Of a stretch of DNA of 64,000 nucleotides, positions 8,461 through 17,362 are shown piece after piece. Positions within the stretch are counted from its first letter, which is position 1. Every line of letters starts with the position of its first letter. The notes below the pieces were generated by a model, which was given only the letters and a program-made list of their open reading frames with translations, was not told the origin of the DNA and did no database searches. The translations under genes and the position numbers were made by a program. The DNA comes from Myxococcales bacterium (GTDB lineage: Bacteria; Myxococcota_A; Polyangia; Nannocystales; Nannocystaceae): contig JACKDW010000001.1 in NCBI GenBank assembly GCA_020633295.1, forward strand, positions 682,001-746,000. The letters are read 5' to 3'.

Positions 8461-10505
8461 ACCGTCTGCGCACATCCTTGGTCCCCAGGCCCATGGCGAG
8501 CGATCGCCGGGCGGTGCACCGCCGCGCCCGACGGGTCGCCGCGCTGATCCTCGCGTGCATGTTCGGCATCGGCGCGAAGGCCTACGCGGTGTCGGTCCAG
8601 GAGCACGAGAGCTACGCCGAGCAGAGCCACCGCCAGCAGCTGCGCAGCTACACGCTGACCGCCTCGCGCGGCGAGATCGTCGACCGCGGGCGCGTGACGC
8701 TCGCGGTCAACGACCGCGTCTACAACGTCGTCCTCAACCCGCGAGAGATCCGCGCGCGCGCGGCGGGCGAGGCGGTGGTCGAGAGCCTGCGCGCGCTGAT
8801 CCCCGGGGATGATCTTGACGAGGACGAGCTGCGCGGCGAGCTCGCGCGCGACAAGGCGTACCGGCGACTCAAGCGCGTCGCCATCGACGAGGAGCAGGGC
8901 GAGGCGCTGATGCAGCGCGGGCTGCCCGGCGTGTGGCTCGAGCCGGCGACGCGCCGCGTGTACCCGCGCGGGCTCCTGGCCGCGCACGTGCTCGGGCGCG
9001 TCAACGGCCAGGGCGTCGGGCACCTCGGCGTCGAGCTGGGCATGGAGGAGCACCTGCGCGGCCGCGACACCCAGAGCCCCGCGTACTACGCCAACGGCCG
9101 CAAGCTGCTGCTCGACGGCTACCCCGACCCCGAGGTCTCGCGCGGCGACACGGTGGAGCTGACGATCGACTCCGCGATCCAGGCCATGGTCGAGCGCGAG
9201 CTCGACGCGGTCGTCGAGCGCTGGAACCCGGTCGGCGCGAGCGTCATCGTGCTCGAGCCGAAGTCCGGCGAGGTGCTGGCGATGGCGAACCGCCCGACCT
9301 TCGACCCCAACCACCCGATCGAGACGCTCGCGCAGACCACCGACCTGGCCACACAGGCAGCCTACGAGCCGGGCTCGACGATGAAGGCGATCACCGTCGC
9401 GGCCGCGCTCGAGGAGGGCGTCATCCGCGAGAACGAGACGCTCTTCTGCGAGAACGGCCGCTACCAGTTCACCAAGAAGAACGTCATCCGCGACACGCAC
9501 CGCGCCGAGTGGCTCGACATCACGCAGATCCTCGCGCAGTCCTCCAACATCTGCACCACGAAGATCGCGATGCGCCTGGGCAAGCGCTCGCAGTACCGCT
9601 GGGCGCGGCGCTTCCACTTCGGCGAGCGCCCCGACATCCAGCTGCCCGGCGCGACCCTGGGCCTGCTCGCGGAGCCCGAGAAGTGGTCGGACATCCAGGC
9701 CGCCAACGTCTCCTTCGGCCAGGGCATGAGCGCCTCGCCGCTGCAGGTCGCGGCCGCGTTCGCGGTGCTCGCCAACGACGGCCTCTACAACGCGCCGACG
9801 ATCGTCCGCCGCGTCGTCGACAACAGCGGCGGCACCGTCTACCAGCACACGCCGACGCGCGAGCGCGTCGTCCGGCGCTCGACCGCGCGCACCGTGCTGC
9901 GCATGCTCGAGAGCGTCGTCACCGACCGCCACGGCACCGGCAAGAACGCCGCGATCCCCGGCTACCGCGTCGCCGGCAAGACCTCGACCGCGCAGAAGGC
10001 CGACCTCGAGCGCCGCGCCTACACCGAGGATCAGTACTACGCGAGCTTCGTCGGCGCCGTGCCGGCGCGCGCGCCCGAGGTCGTGATCCTGATCTCCGTC
10101 GACAACCCCGAGGGCGGGCACTTCGGCAACGACGTCGCGGCCCCCAGCTTCTCGCGCCTCGGCGCGCAGATCATGGCGCACCTCGCGGTGGCGCCCGACG
10201 ACGGCGCGCCCGCGCCGCGCGCCCGGGTCGTTCAGGCAGGTCCTGAAGGTCAGGTCGTCCCCGTCGCGCTCGCCGAGCTCGAGGGCGCCGAGCCGCCGCT
10301 GCCCGGGACCAAGAAGCGCGTCAAGCCGACCGTGGGCGTGCCTGACTTCACGGGCATGTCGATGACGCAGGCGCTCGACGCCGCGGAGCAGGCCCACGTC
10401 TCGCTGCGCCCCGAGGGCTCGGGCGTCGCGGTCATGCAGGACACCGCGCCGGGCCCCGCCGATCGCGGCGCGGTCGTGCGCGTCGTCTTCGAGCCGTCGG
10501 CGTAG
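8457..10505 (+). CDS. ftsI: FtsI-type penicillin-binding protein with C-terminal PASTA domain
   Basis: The 682-residue protein is a class B PBP (septal transpeptidase). One N-terminal transmembrane helix is followed by the PBP dimerisation region (RGEIVDRG), then the transpeptidase domain with S307-T-M-K, S362-S-N and K508-T-S motifs. A single PASTA domain (about residues 620-682, starting TVGVPDFTGM) ends the protein. The start GTG overlaps the ftsL stop as GTGA and is preceded by GGAGGAA, so the two are translationally coupled. PASTA domains bind muropeptides or beta-lactams in other proteins. Here none of the nearby kinases has one. Confidence 0.92.
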   Translation: MNRLRTSLVPRPMASDRRAVHRRARRVAALILACMFGIGAKAYAVSVQEHESYAEQSHRQQLRSYTLTASRGEIVDRGRVTLAVNDRVYNVVLNPREIRARAAGEAVVESLRALIPGDDLDEDELRGELARDKAYRRLKRVAIDEEQGEALMQRGLPGVWLEPATRRVYPRGLLAAHVLGRVNGQGVGHLGVELGMEEHLRGRDTQSPAYYANGRKLLLDGYPDPEVSRGDTVELTIDSAIQAMVERELDAVVERWNPVGASVIVLEPKSGEVLAMANRPTFDPNHPIETLAQTTDLATQAAYEPGSTMKAITVAAALEEGVIRENETLFCENGRYQFTKKNVIRDTHRAEWLDITQILAQSSNICTTKIAMRLGKRSQYRWARRFHFGERPDIQLPGATLGLLAEPEKWSDIQAANVSFGQGMSASPLQVAAAFAVLANDGLYNAPTIVRRVVDNSGGTVYQHTPTRERVVRRSTARTVLRMLESVVTDRHGTGKNAAIPGYRVAGKTSTAQKADLERRAYTEDQYYASFVGAVPARAPEVVILISVDNPEGGHFGNDVAAPSFSRLGAQIMAHLAVAPDDGAPAPRARVVQAGPEGQVVPVALAELEGAEPPLPGTKKRVKPTVGVPDFTGMSMTQALDAAEQAHVSLRPEGSGVAVMQDTAPGPADRGAVVRVVFEPSA

Positions 10506-10615
10506 CCCCCGCGGACGAAACGGGGCGCAGCGCAGGCGCGCGCGAGCTCGCGCCTTGAGCGCGCGCGCGTGGTCCAGGCATCATGCACGCGACCGCGGTC
10601 GCGCCGTCGCGCGCC

Positions 10616-10622
10616 GGAGGAG
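10616..10622 (+). promoter_or_regulatory. Shine-Dalgarno site deciding the start of the thioredoxin-fold gene
   Basis: GGAGGAG ends eight bases before GTG 10631. The upstream in-frame ATG at 10583 has no comparable site. Confidence 0.6.
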
Positions 10623-10630
10623 CCAAACCT

Positions 10631-11461
10631 GTGCGCGAGGACCTGATCGCCGAGCTGCGCGCCACCCAGGCGCTTGCGACCGCGCTGCTCGAGGACATCG
10701 CCCGCCTGCCGTGGCCCGAGCGGCTCGCCGCGCGCTCGCGCGTCGCGCCGCAGCCCGGCGACTGGGCGCGCGTGTTCGCGGGGGAGTGGGCCGAGCGCGC
10801 GCGCGTCCGCTACGAGGCGTGGCACGCCGAGGAGCCGCTGGTCCCCCACCCTGGCCTCCACGGCGCGCGCGTCACCGTCACCGGCGTGATCCCGGCGGGC
10901 ATGTTCGCGACGGACAACCCGGCCTCGCGTCAGCACAAGGGCGGCTACCGCCAGATCGCGGCCGCGCTGCAGCCCGACCTGCACTGGGTCTCGTGGCGCG
11001 TTGAGGGCGACGACCAGCGCCGCGACTACGACGGGCTGGTGCGCGTCGAGGGCGAGCGCTTCGCGTGGTTCCCGACGCCGTGGGTCGCCCTGACCGCGCC
11101 CGCGCCCGCGCCCGCGCCCCGCGCGCCCGTCGCCCGCGTGACGCGCGGGAACCTCGAGGAGCTCGTGACGGACAGCGCGGTCGCGCTGCTCTGCTACGAC
11201 GAGGCGCTCTCGCCCGCGTGGGAGCAGCTCGCGCGCGACCACGGGCCGCTGCGCTTCGGCTTCATCGACGTCGCCGATCAGGCGAAGTTGACCCAAGAGG
11301 CAGGCGTCCGCGCGCTCCCAACGGTCCAGATCTTCCGCGAGCAGATCCTGCTCTACCACGAGGCCGGGCCCGTCGACGTCGCCGCGCTGACGCGGACGAT
11401 CGAGCGCGTGCTCGCGCTGGACATGGACGACGTCCGGGCTCAGATCGCGGCGCGCGAGTGA
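10631..11461 (+). CDS. Unknown protein with C-terminal thioredoxin-like fold lacking CXXC
   Basis: The product has about 276 residues with no signal peptide. The first 160 residues are not recognised; they contain a Trp-rich segment (HWVSWRVEGD, FAWFPTPWVAL). After an Ala/Pro linker the last 100 residues resemble a thioredoxin fold (RFGFIDVADQAKLTQEAGVRALPTVQIF, with the cis-Pro ALPT). The redox motif expected near LLCYDEALSPAW has only one Cys, so disulfide exchange is unlikely. It lies about 125 bases downstream of the PBP on the same strand. Function is unknown. Confidence 0.6.
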   Translation: MREDLIAELRATQALATALLEDIARLPWPERLAARSRVAPQPGDWARVFAGEWAERARVRYEAWHAEEPLVPHPGLHGARVTVTGVIPAGMFATDNPASRQHKGGYRQIAAALQPDLHWVSWRVEGDDQRRDYDGLVRVEGERFAWFPTPWVALTAPAPAPAPRAPVARVTRGNLEELVTDSAVALLCYDEALSPAWEQLARDHGPLRFGFIDVADQAKLTQEAGVRALPTVQIFREQILLYHEAGPVDVAALTRTIERVLALDMDDVRAQIAARE

Positions 11462-11493
11462 CGACCGCGAGGCCCGGCTGAGCGCGTCGCCAT

Positions 11494-11516
11494 GGACATG
11501 TTTATTTCGACATGTC
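11494..11516. promoter_or_regulatory. Inverted repeat GACATGT-N8-ACATGTC between convergent genes
   Basis: Perfect 7-bp arms flank an AT-rich loop. The left arm lies in the 11-mer GGACATGTTTA, which recurs at 49492-49502 (minus strand). It sits between the stops of two convergent genes, so it may be a weak bidirectional terminator or a protein-binding site. Confidence 0.35.
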
Positions 11517-11533
11517 TGATCTAGCTAGAAGCG

Positions 11534-12787
11534 TCAGCGCGCGCGCCGACGCCCGCGCGCGAGCCCGAGCGCCAGCAGCAGCAGCGCGAGCGAGCCCGCC
11601 GGCTGCGCGTCCTGCCTGCAGGTGCAGCTCAGCGTGAAGTCGCCGCCCCCGTCGCCGCTGCCCTCGCCGCCGCTGTCGGTGCCCGACGCGGTCGTCTCCT
11701 CGCCGTCCGTGGTCCCCGGCTCGACCCCCGTGGAGCCGCTGTCGTCGCCCGTCGAGCTCGTGCCGTCGGGGCCGGCGGAGGTCGTCTGCGGCCCGTCGGT
11801 CTCGTCGCCGCCGGTCGTCCCCGTGTCGTCGCCGCCGGTCGTCGCGGTGTCGTCGCCGGTCGTCCCCGAGTCGTCGAAGGGCGCGCCGCAGTGGTCGCCG
11901 GGGCCCTCGAGCTCACCGCCGACGCAGGCCGCCTCCCACGCGCCGAGGCCCGCGCCCGGCTCGAGCGGGAAGCCGCCGCAGTCCGGCCCCGGGTTCCAGG
12001 TGCCGTCCGCGTCGTGGCAGGGCGTGACGTCGAGCCCCGAGGTCTGCTCGACCCACGCGATCGCCTCGAGGTGCATCACGCCGTAGATCGACGGGTCCGC
12101 GCCGCAGTCGAAGCCGACGCCGCGCGAGGTGATCCCGAACACGCGCCAGCTGCCGTCGGCGAGCTGGAGGAGCGCCGGCCCGCCGGAGTCCCCGTTGCAC
12201 GCGTTCTTTCCGTCGCCGCCGAGAATGATCTCGGACTGGTTGACGAAATCGCCGACCGTCGTCACGACCTCGCGCTTGGTCCCGAACTGCTGGTTCTCGT
12301 CGAGCCCGAAGCCCACGAGCGTGGTCGCGGCGCCGGGCACCAGCTCGTCGGCCTCGCAGCCCATGAGCACGGGGACGATCGGCACGTCCGTCACCGGCTC
12401 GGCCAGCGTGCAGTACGCGAAGTCGCCCCCGGGCGGATCGGAGAACAGGTCAAAGTTCGGGTTGACCTGACAGTCCGCCGTCGCGACGACGCGCTCCGGG
12501 CTGTCCACGAGCTCGCCGAAGCGCACCTCGGTCGGCTCCTCCATCGTCAAGATCGGGCAGTGCGCCGCGTAGATCACCAGTTCGGGGTGAATCAGCGTCC
12601 CCGTGCACTCGCTGATCGACACGATCGACGGCCAACCGCAGACCGCAGAGGGCTCGCCGCCGACGATCTCGCTCGCCTGCGGGCCCGCCATCAGCCCGCT
12701 CGTCGCGCCCGCCGGCGGCGACGCGAGCACGCCGAACGCCGCGAGCGCGCCGAGCACCGAACACCCTGCCATATAGAAGCTGCGCAT
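11534..12787 (-). CDS. Secreted trypsin-like serine protease with MYXO-CTERM-like tail
   Basis: The start is the ATG at 12787, with GGAGG upstream and a clear signal peptide. The product has 417 residues. The S1 protease fold shows the activation-site IVGG, the His in IYAAHC, a likely Asp in GGDFAYC, and the Ser in CNGDSGGPALL. A Thr/Gly/Asp-rich linker of about 75 residues follows (TTGGDDTGTTGG). The end is CTC, a hydrophobic helix (SLALLLLALGLA) and RGRRRAR, the layout of MYXO-CTERM sorting signals. The protein is probably surface-anchored or released. It lies convergent to the thioredoxin-fold gene. Confidence 0.88.
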   Translation of the reverse strand: MRSFYMAGCSVLGALAAFGVLASPPAGATSGLMAGPQASEIVGGEPSAVCGWPSIVSISECTGTLIHPELVIYAAHCPILTMEEPTEVRFGELVDSPERVVATADCQVNPNFDLFSDPPGGDFAYCTLAEPVTDVPIVPVLMGCEADELVPGAATTLVGFGLDENQQFGTKREVVTTVGDFVNQSEIILGGDGKNACNGDSGGPALLQLADGSWRVFGITSRGVGFDCGADPSIYGVMHLEAIAWVEQTSGLDVTPCHDADGTWNPGPDCGGFPLEPGAGLGAWEAACVGGELEGPGDHCGAPFDDSGTTGDDTATTGGDDTGTTGGDETDGPQTTSAGPDGTSSTGDDSGSTGVEPGTTDGEETTASGTDSGGEGSGDGGGDFTLSCTCRQDAQPAGSLALLLLALGLARGRRRAR

Positions 12788-12967
12788 CGCCGTCCTCCGC
12801 TCCGCCTCGTCCCGCCCGGCCGATGTCGGCCTCGAACGAGCTAACCACGGATTGGGCGGGAGCGATACGCGGACCGCCGGCCGCCAGCGCATTGGCGCCA
12901 GCTCGAGGCGCGAACGCGTCAGCGTCGCGGGTCCACGTCCTCCCACACGCGCGAAGCGCGAGCCTGA

Positions 12968-13735
12968 CTACTCGCTCGGCGTCGAGATCAGCGGCGGCGG
13001 CGGGACGCTGATGTTGAGGGCCGAGGACGGCGGCGGCGGCGGGAGCGGGGACGAGCCCGTCGCGCGCGGCTCCTCGAGATCAACGTCGATCTCATCGATC
13101 TCGGCCTCGTCCTTGGGGAAGCTCGGCTTGCCGACGATGGTCACCCGCGAGGCCTGGAACGGGCGGATCTCGGCGGTCTCGTAGCGTCCGGTCTCGGTCT
13201 GGTGGTGGGCCTCGGGGTCGAGGTTGATCTCGACGTCCTCGTCCTCGTCGAGCCGCAGGTTGGAGTCGCTCTCGGGCATGTCCGCCGGCGTGAGCTCGTT
13301 GCGCAGCTCGTCGAGGTTGAGCTTCTGGATCCACTCGCGGCTGACGAAGCCGTCGCTCGGCACGACCTCGAGCAGGCCGCCGGTGATGCTGCCGAGCAGC
13401 TTCCCGCCGCCGCGCGACGACACCTTCCAGGCCAGCTCTTTCTCGACCCACGCGTCGGAGAGCGCGATCAGGATCAGGCCGATGACGCCGCGCGCGCGCA
13501 CGAGGTCCTGCTCGAGCTGCATGACCACGTTGCGCGTCGGCGTCTCCGCCAGCTTCTCGGCCAAGCTGCGCACCGACGCGAGCTTCTGCTTGAGGCCGTT
13601 GCACGTCTGGACCCAGCGGTCGCGGTCGCCGGTGAGGTCCTCGATGGTGCTCTCGAGCGCCTGGACCCGCGCGCGGAGGGCTTGGACCTCGATCACCTTC
13701 TGGTCGTACCGCTCCCAGAACCCGTCGCTCGACAT
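12968..13735 (-). CDS. Coiled-coil protein of unknown function
   Basis: The 255-residue cytoplasmic protein has a predicted coiled coil at residues 8-70 (VIEVQALRARVQALESTIEDL). A helical/hydrophobic segment (IGLILIALSDAWVEKELAW) and a long acidic, Pro-rich, probably disordered C-terminus follow. I do not recognise a family. It faces the GNAT gene across a 176-bp divergent region. The acidic/Thr-containing tail could be a kinase substrate, which is inference only. Confidence 0.6.
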   Translation of the reverse strand: MSSDGFWERYDQKVIEVQALRARVQALESTIEDLTGDRDRWVQTCNGLKQKLASVRSLAEKLAETPTRNVVMQLEQDLVRARGVIGLILIALSDAWVEKELAWKVSSRGGGKLLGSITGGLLEVVPSDGFVSREWIQKLNLDELRNELTPADMPESDSNLRLDEDEDVEINLDPEAHHQTETGRYETAEIRPFQASRVTIVGKPSFPKDEAEIDEIDVDLEEPRATGSSPLPPPPPSSALNISVPPPPLISTPSE

Positions 13736-13756
13736 GGCTCAAGGATAGACAGGAAT

Positions 13757-13838
13757 ACGCGAACTCGCACAAGCGAATACCCGCGCGGACCACCGTCTTC
13801 AAATGAGGACACACGTGCTTCATCGGGAGTTCGCGAGC
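13757..13838. promoter_or_regulatory. Inverted repeat CGCGAACTC / GAGTTCGCG in a divergent promoter region
   Basis: Perfect 9-bp arms at about 13757-13765 and 13830-13838 lie between the divergent coiled-coil and GNAT genes. The spacing of about 64 bases suggests two half-sites for a regulator rather than a hairpin. No function is proven. Confidence 0.3.
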
Positions 13839-13911
13839 GTGTGATCTATTTGCCTACACATCAATCTCGCGAACCGTCGAACGCCCGCTCCGAAGACAGC
13901 GTCGCGGCCGC

Positions 13912-14463
13912 GTGCCATGCTCGGCGTCGGTGAACAACACGAGCGCCCACGGTCCCGCGATCGACATACGCGCGGAGCAGCCAGGCGACCTCGTGGCGAT
14001 CCGCGAGGTTCATCGACTCGCCTTCGCCGGCGACGCGGAGCCCCGCCTCGTCGACGCGCTGCGGTCCGCTGGCCTCACGGTGGTGAGCCTCGTCGCGCTC
14101 GCGTCGACGCGCGTCATCGGACATGTCCTGTTCTCCGAGCTCGAGTGCCACGCGACCCGCGGACACCCGCGCGCCGCGAGCCTCGCGCCCGTCGGCGTCG
14201 CGCCCGAGCACCAGCGGCGAGGCGTCGGCGGGGCGCTGATACGCCGCGGCCTCGAGCTCTGTCGCGCGCGCGGCGTGGATGTCGTCGTCGTGCTCGGCCA
14301 CCCCGAGTACTACCCGCGCTTCGGCTTCTCGGCCGCCGCGGCCCGCGGCCTGGAGTCGCCGTACAGCGGCAGCGAGGCGTTCATGGCGCTGCCGTTGACG
14401 CCCGCCTTCCTCGCCGGCGAGCGCGCCGCGCTCCGCTATCCCGACGCGTTCTCGGCGGTCTAG
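13912..14463 (+). CDS. GNAT-family N-acetyltransferase (YhbS-like)
   Basis: The product has 183 residues. Acetyl-CoA-binding motif A is seen in LAPVGVAPEHQRRGVGGALIRRGLE. The C-terminal VVLGHPEYYPRFGFSAAAARGL matches the YhbS-type GNAT subgroup. The substrate is unknown. GTG 13912 gives the longest product; GTG 13930 is possible and neither has a strong ribosome-binding site. Confidence 0.85.
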   Translation: MPCSASVNNTSAHGPAIDIRAEQPGDLVAIREVHRLAFAGDAEPRLVDALRSAGLTVVSLVALASTRVIGHVLFSELECHATRGHPRAASLAPVGVAPEHQRRGVGGALIRRGLELCRARGVDVVVVLGHPEYYPRFGFSAAAARGLESPYSGSEAFMALPLTPAFLAGERAALRYPDAFSAV

Positions 14464-14586
14464 CCCAGCTGCTCGACGGCAACGCGGCGCGCTCGGCCGC
14501 CGCCCGCTCGTCACGCGTTTTCTCGGGGCCGCTGCGACGGTCGAGTTCGCGCCGGGCTGGTATGCTCCAGGCTCGCGCGAAGCACC

Positions 14587-15375
14587 GTGAACGACGCTCA
14601 CATCACCCGCCTGCTCGACCATATCGACACGCTGACGCGCGCGGGCGGCGACTACAACCGCGTCACGATGATCGCCGGGGAGTACCACGCGATCGTCAGC
14701 AGCGCGCGCGGGCGCGACTCGGTCACCGTCGAGCTCGTCGGCAACCGCGACCTCTCGCGCGCCGCTCGCCTCACCGAGGGCCGCGCCGCGGTCATCGACG
14801 GGCACGGCTTCCGCCGCGCCACCCGACGACCGGGCCCGAGCAAGACCTACAAGGTCGCGACCGAGGACGAGCGCGCGGCGCTCGGGCGCGAGCTCGCCGA
14901 CATCTTCGCGCGGGCCTTCGGCGTCGACGCGGGCGACGCCGTCGAGCTCGCGGTCTCCCTGGGCGACGCCGAGCGCACGCGCAACGCCGAGCTCATCCGG
15001 GCGATGCGACGCGTCGCCCAGCGGCGCGACAACGACTCGCGCATGCAGCTGTACCGCGAGCTCGCGCGCGCGACCTACCTCCTGCCGCTCGCCGAGTCGC
15101 GGGACTCCGACGAGCCGCTCGTGTTCGAGACCCTGCGCGACCGCCCGGTGTTCGGGGTGTTCACCGACTGGCCCGCGCTGCGGCTGTGGCGGCCGCGCGG
15201 GTGGCCGTACCTCATCAAGTCCGCCGACGAGGTGTTCGCGCTCGCGGACGCGCAGCGCGTCGGCTCCCTGCTGATCAACCCGCGCGGCAACGTCGGCGGC
15301 GAGCTCTACATGCACGAGGTCGAGATGATCCACCGCGCGCTGCTCAAGCTGCGCGCGCGCGGGAGCGAGCCGTGA
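14587..15375 (+). CDS. SseB-like domain protein coupled to murE
   Basis: The 262-residue cytoplasmic protein is not recognised in its N-terminal 130 residues. From about residue 150 (YRELARATYLLPLAES, then VFGVFTDWPALRLW, KSADEVFALADA, GSLLINPRG) it resembles the SseB N-terminal domain, a small alpha/beta domain of unclear role found in many bacteria. Its TGA overlaps the GTG of murE as GTGA, so the two are translationally coupled. That ties it to peptidoglycan synthesis by context only. Confidence 0.6.
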   Translation: MNDAHITRLLDHIDTLTRAGGDYNRVTMIAGEYHAIVSSARGRDSVTVELVGNRDLSRAARLTEGRAAVIDGHGFRRATRRPGPSKTYKVATEDERAALGRELADIFARAFGVDAGDAVELAVSLGDAERTRNAELIRAMRRVAQRRDNDSRMQLYRELARATYLLPLAESRDSDEPLVFETLRDRPVFGVFTDWPALRLWRPRGWPYLIKSADEVFALADAQRVGSLLINPRGNVGGELYMHEVEMIHRALLKLRARGSEP

Positions 15376-16931
15376 GCGAGCGGCCGTCGCCGCGCCCGCT
15401 CGGCGAGCTGCTCGTCGACCTCGACCCGACCTACGTCGCCTGCGGACCCGAGACCGTCGTCGAGCGCGTCGAGGTCGACTCGCGGCGCGTGGGGCCCGGG
15501 GTCGCGTTCCTCGCTACCCGCGGCGTCGCCCGCGACGCCCACGACTTCGTCGCCGCGGCCGCCTCGGCCGGCGCGCGCGTCCTCATCCTCGAGCGCGGGC
15601 GCCTGGACCCCGAGCACCCGGCGCTGCGCGGGCGCGGCGTCGCGTGGCTCGCCGACACGGGCGCCGCGTACCCCGAGATCGCCGCCAGCGCCCACGGCCG
15701 CCCCGGCGCCCACATGCGCCTGGCCGGAGTGACAGGTACTAACGGGAAGACGACCACGACCTTCCTCGTCGACGCCATGCTGCGCGCCGCCGGCCGCACG
15801 TTCACGCGCGTCGGGACCACCGGCAACTGGGTCGCCGACCGCGACGAGCCGGCCGGCTTCACCACGCCCTTCCCCCTCGAGCTGCAGGCGCTGCTCGCCC
15901 GCGCCCGCGCCCGCGGGGCGACCTGCGGCGTCATGGAGGTCTCGTCCCACGCGCTCGCGCAGGGGCGCGCCCGCCCGCTCGCCTACCAGGCCGTCGGCCT
16001 CACGAGCTTCTCGCAAGACCACCTCGACTTCCACGCGTCGATGGACGAGTACCTCGCCGCCAAGTGCCTGCTCGTCGACCAGCTCGCGCCCGGCGGCGTC
16101 GCGATCGCGGCCGACTGCGGCCCGGCGGCGCGGCGCTTCCTCGACCGCGCCCGCGACCGCGGCCGCGAGGCCTGGCTCGCCTCGCGCGAGCGCCCGGACG
16201 CGGCGCTCCGCGTCGTCCGCTGGCTCGCGCCGGAGGACCTCCCCGAAGATGATGAGCCCGACGCGCCCGCCGTCCAGACCGCCGCCGAGCTCGTCACGCC
16301 GCGCGGCCGCGGGCTGCTGCGGACCCCGCTGATCGGCGGCTTCAACGTCGACAACGCGCTCGTCGCCGTCGGCCTCGGCCTCGGCCTCGGCCTCACGCTC
16401 GAGCAGGCGCTCGCCGGCCTCCGCCGCGCCCGCGGGGCGCCCGGGCGCCTCGAGCCCGTCGACGTGCCCGGAAGTACAGGTCCCGCGGTGCTCGTCGACT
16501 ACGCGCACACCCCCGACGCCGTGGCCCGGGCGCTCGACGCGGTGCGCCCCGCCTGCCGCGGGCAGCTGTGGGTGGTGCTCGGCTGCGGCGGCGATCGCGA
16601 CCCGGCCAAGCGCCCGCTCATGGGGCGGCTCGCGGCCGCGCACGCCGATCGCTTCGTCGCCACCTCCGACAACCCGCGGACGGAGGAACCCGCGTCGATC
16701 ATCGCGCAGATGATCGCCGGGGTCGCCTCGGCCGATCGCCACAAGCTGACCCGAGAGCCCGATCGCCGCGCCGCGATCGCCTGGGCGATCGCGGAGGCGG
16801 CGCCGGGCGACATGGTGCTGATCGCCGGCAAGGGCCACGAGGACTACCAGATCGTCGGCGCGACCAAGCACCACCTCGACGATCGCGAGGAGGCCGCGGC
16901 CGCGCTCGCGCGCCGTCGCGGGCCGAGCTGA
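15372..16931 (+). CDS. murE: UDP-N-acetylmuramoyl-L-alanyl-D-glutamate--2,6-diaminopimelate ligase
   Basis: The 519-residue Mur ligase adds the third stem-peptide residue in the cytoplasm. The ATP site is GTNGKTTTTFLVDAML (near residue 120). MEVSSHAL and SQDHLDFH follow, as does the carbamylated-Lys region YLAAKCLL. The D433-N-P-R436 motif is diagnostic of meso-diaminopimelate specificity rather than lysine. The GTG start overlaps the preceding stop. The ligase is longer than the family average because of loop insertions around residues 275-300. The nearest dcw gene upstream, the PBP, ends 4.9 kb away. Confidence 0.95.
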   Translation: MSERPSPRPLGELLVDLDPTYVACGPETVVERVEVDSRRVGPGVAFLATRGVARDAHDFVAAAASAGARVLILERGRLDPEHPALRGRGVAWLADTGAAYPEIAASAHGRPGAHMRLAGVTGTNGKTTTTFLVDAMLRAAGRTFTRVGTTGNWVADRDEPAGFTTPFPLELQALLARARARGATCGVMEVSSHALAQGRARPLAYQAVGLTSFSQDHLDFHASMDEYLAAKCLLVDQLAPGGVAIAADCGPAARRFLDRARDRGREAWLASRERPDAALRVVRWLAPEDLPEDDEPDAPAVQTAAELVTPRGRGLLRTPLIGGFNVDNALVAVGLGLGLGLTLEQALAGLRRARGAPGRLEPVDVPGSTGPAVLVDYAHTPDAVARALDAVRPACRGQLWVVLGCGGDRDPAKRPLMGRLAAAHADRFVATSDNPRTEEPASIIAQMIAGVASADRHKLTREPDRRAAIAWAIAEAAPGDMVLIAGKGHEDYQIVGATKHHLDDREEAAAALARRRGPS

Positions 16932-17002
16932 TCCACGCCGCCCCCACGCGCGCTCACTCGAGCACCCGCCGCCGCGGCGCCGCCGCGCGCGTTCCTCCGG
17001 GC

Positions 17003-17320
17003 CTAGTACCGCTCCAGCGCGCACGACCCCTTGTCCAGCAGGCACGCGTCGCGGTCCTCGTACAGGCGCTTGCAGTCGGGGCCCACGACCCCGCAGCCGC
17101 TCACGTCCGCCGGCACGCAGTCCTCCCCGCTCCACCGCCACAGGCCCTCGAGCAGCACCGCGTCGCAGCCGCCGTCGTCGCTGCCGCACTGCTGCGCGGC
17201 GCAGGGGTGCCGACGCGCCTTGGGCTCGCGCGGCCCGGCCCGGCGCTCGATCGGCGCGCCCGTGCAGCAGAGCATGAGGACAGGTCCGAAGAGACCGATG
17301 AGCAAACGCGCGCGCCGCAC
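17003..17320 (-). CDS. Small Cys-rich lipoprotein
   Basis: The 105-residue product has a short signal peptide ending in LMLCC, where the first Cys would be lipidated. It contains about ten Cys residues, several spaced as in disulfide-bonded domains (HPCAAQQCGSDDGGCD, DCVPADVSGCGVVGPDC). No family is recognised. The GTG start lacks a strong ribosome-binding site. It lies downstream of the ureohydrolase on the same strand. Confidence 0.6.
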   Translation of the reverse strand: MRRARLLIGLFGPVLMLCCTGAPIERRAGPREPKARRHPCAAQQCGSDDGGCDAVLLEGLWRWSGEDCVPADVSGCGVVGPDCKRLYEDRDACLLDKGSCALERY

Positions 17321-17362
17321 CGAGCGCAGTGTCGCCCGCGCGGACCGGCCCGCGCAAGCGCG

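Noticed and set aside
7689..10397. Long open frame of about 900 codons antisense to ftsL and the PBP
   Set aside because: It mirrors the PBP codon pattern, has Arg/Ala/Asp-rich random composition and no ribosome-binding site. The plus-strand PBP has all catalytic motifs.
10520..10560. GC-only palindrome after the PBP as an intrinsic terminator
   Set aside because: The GCGCGAGCTCGCGC palindrome has no U-tract and similar CG palindromes occur by chance throughout this DNA.
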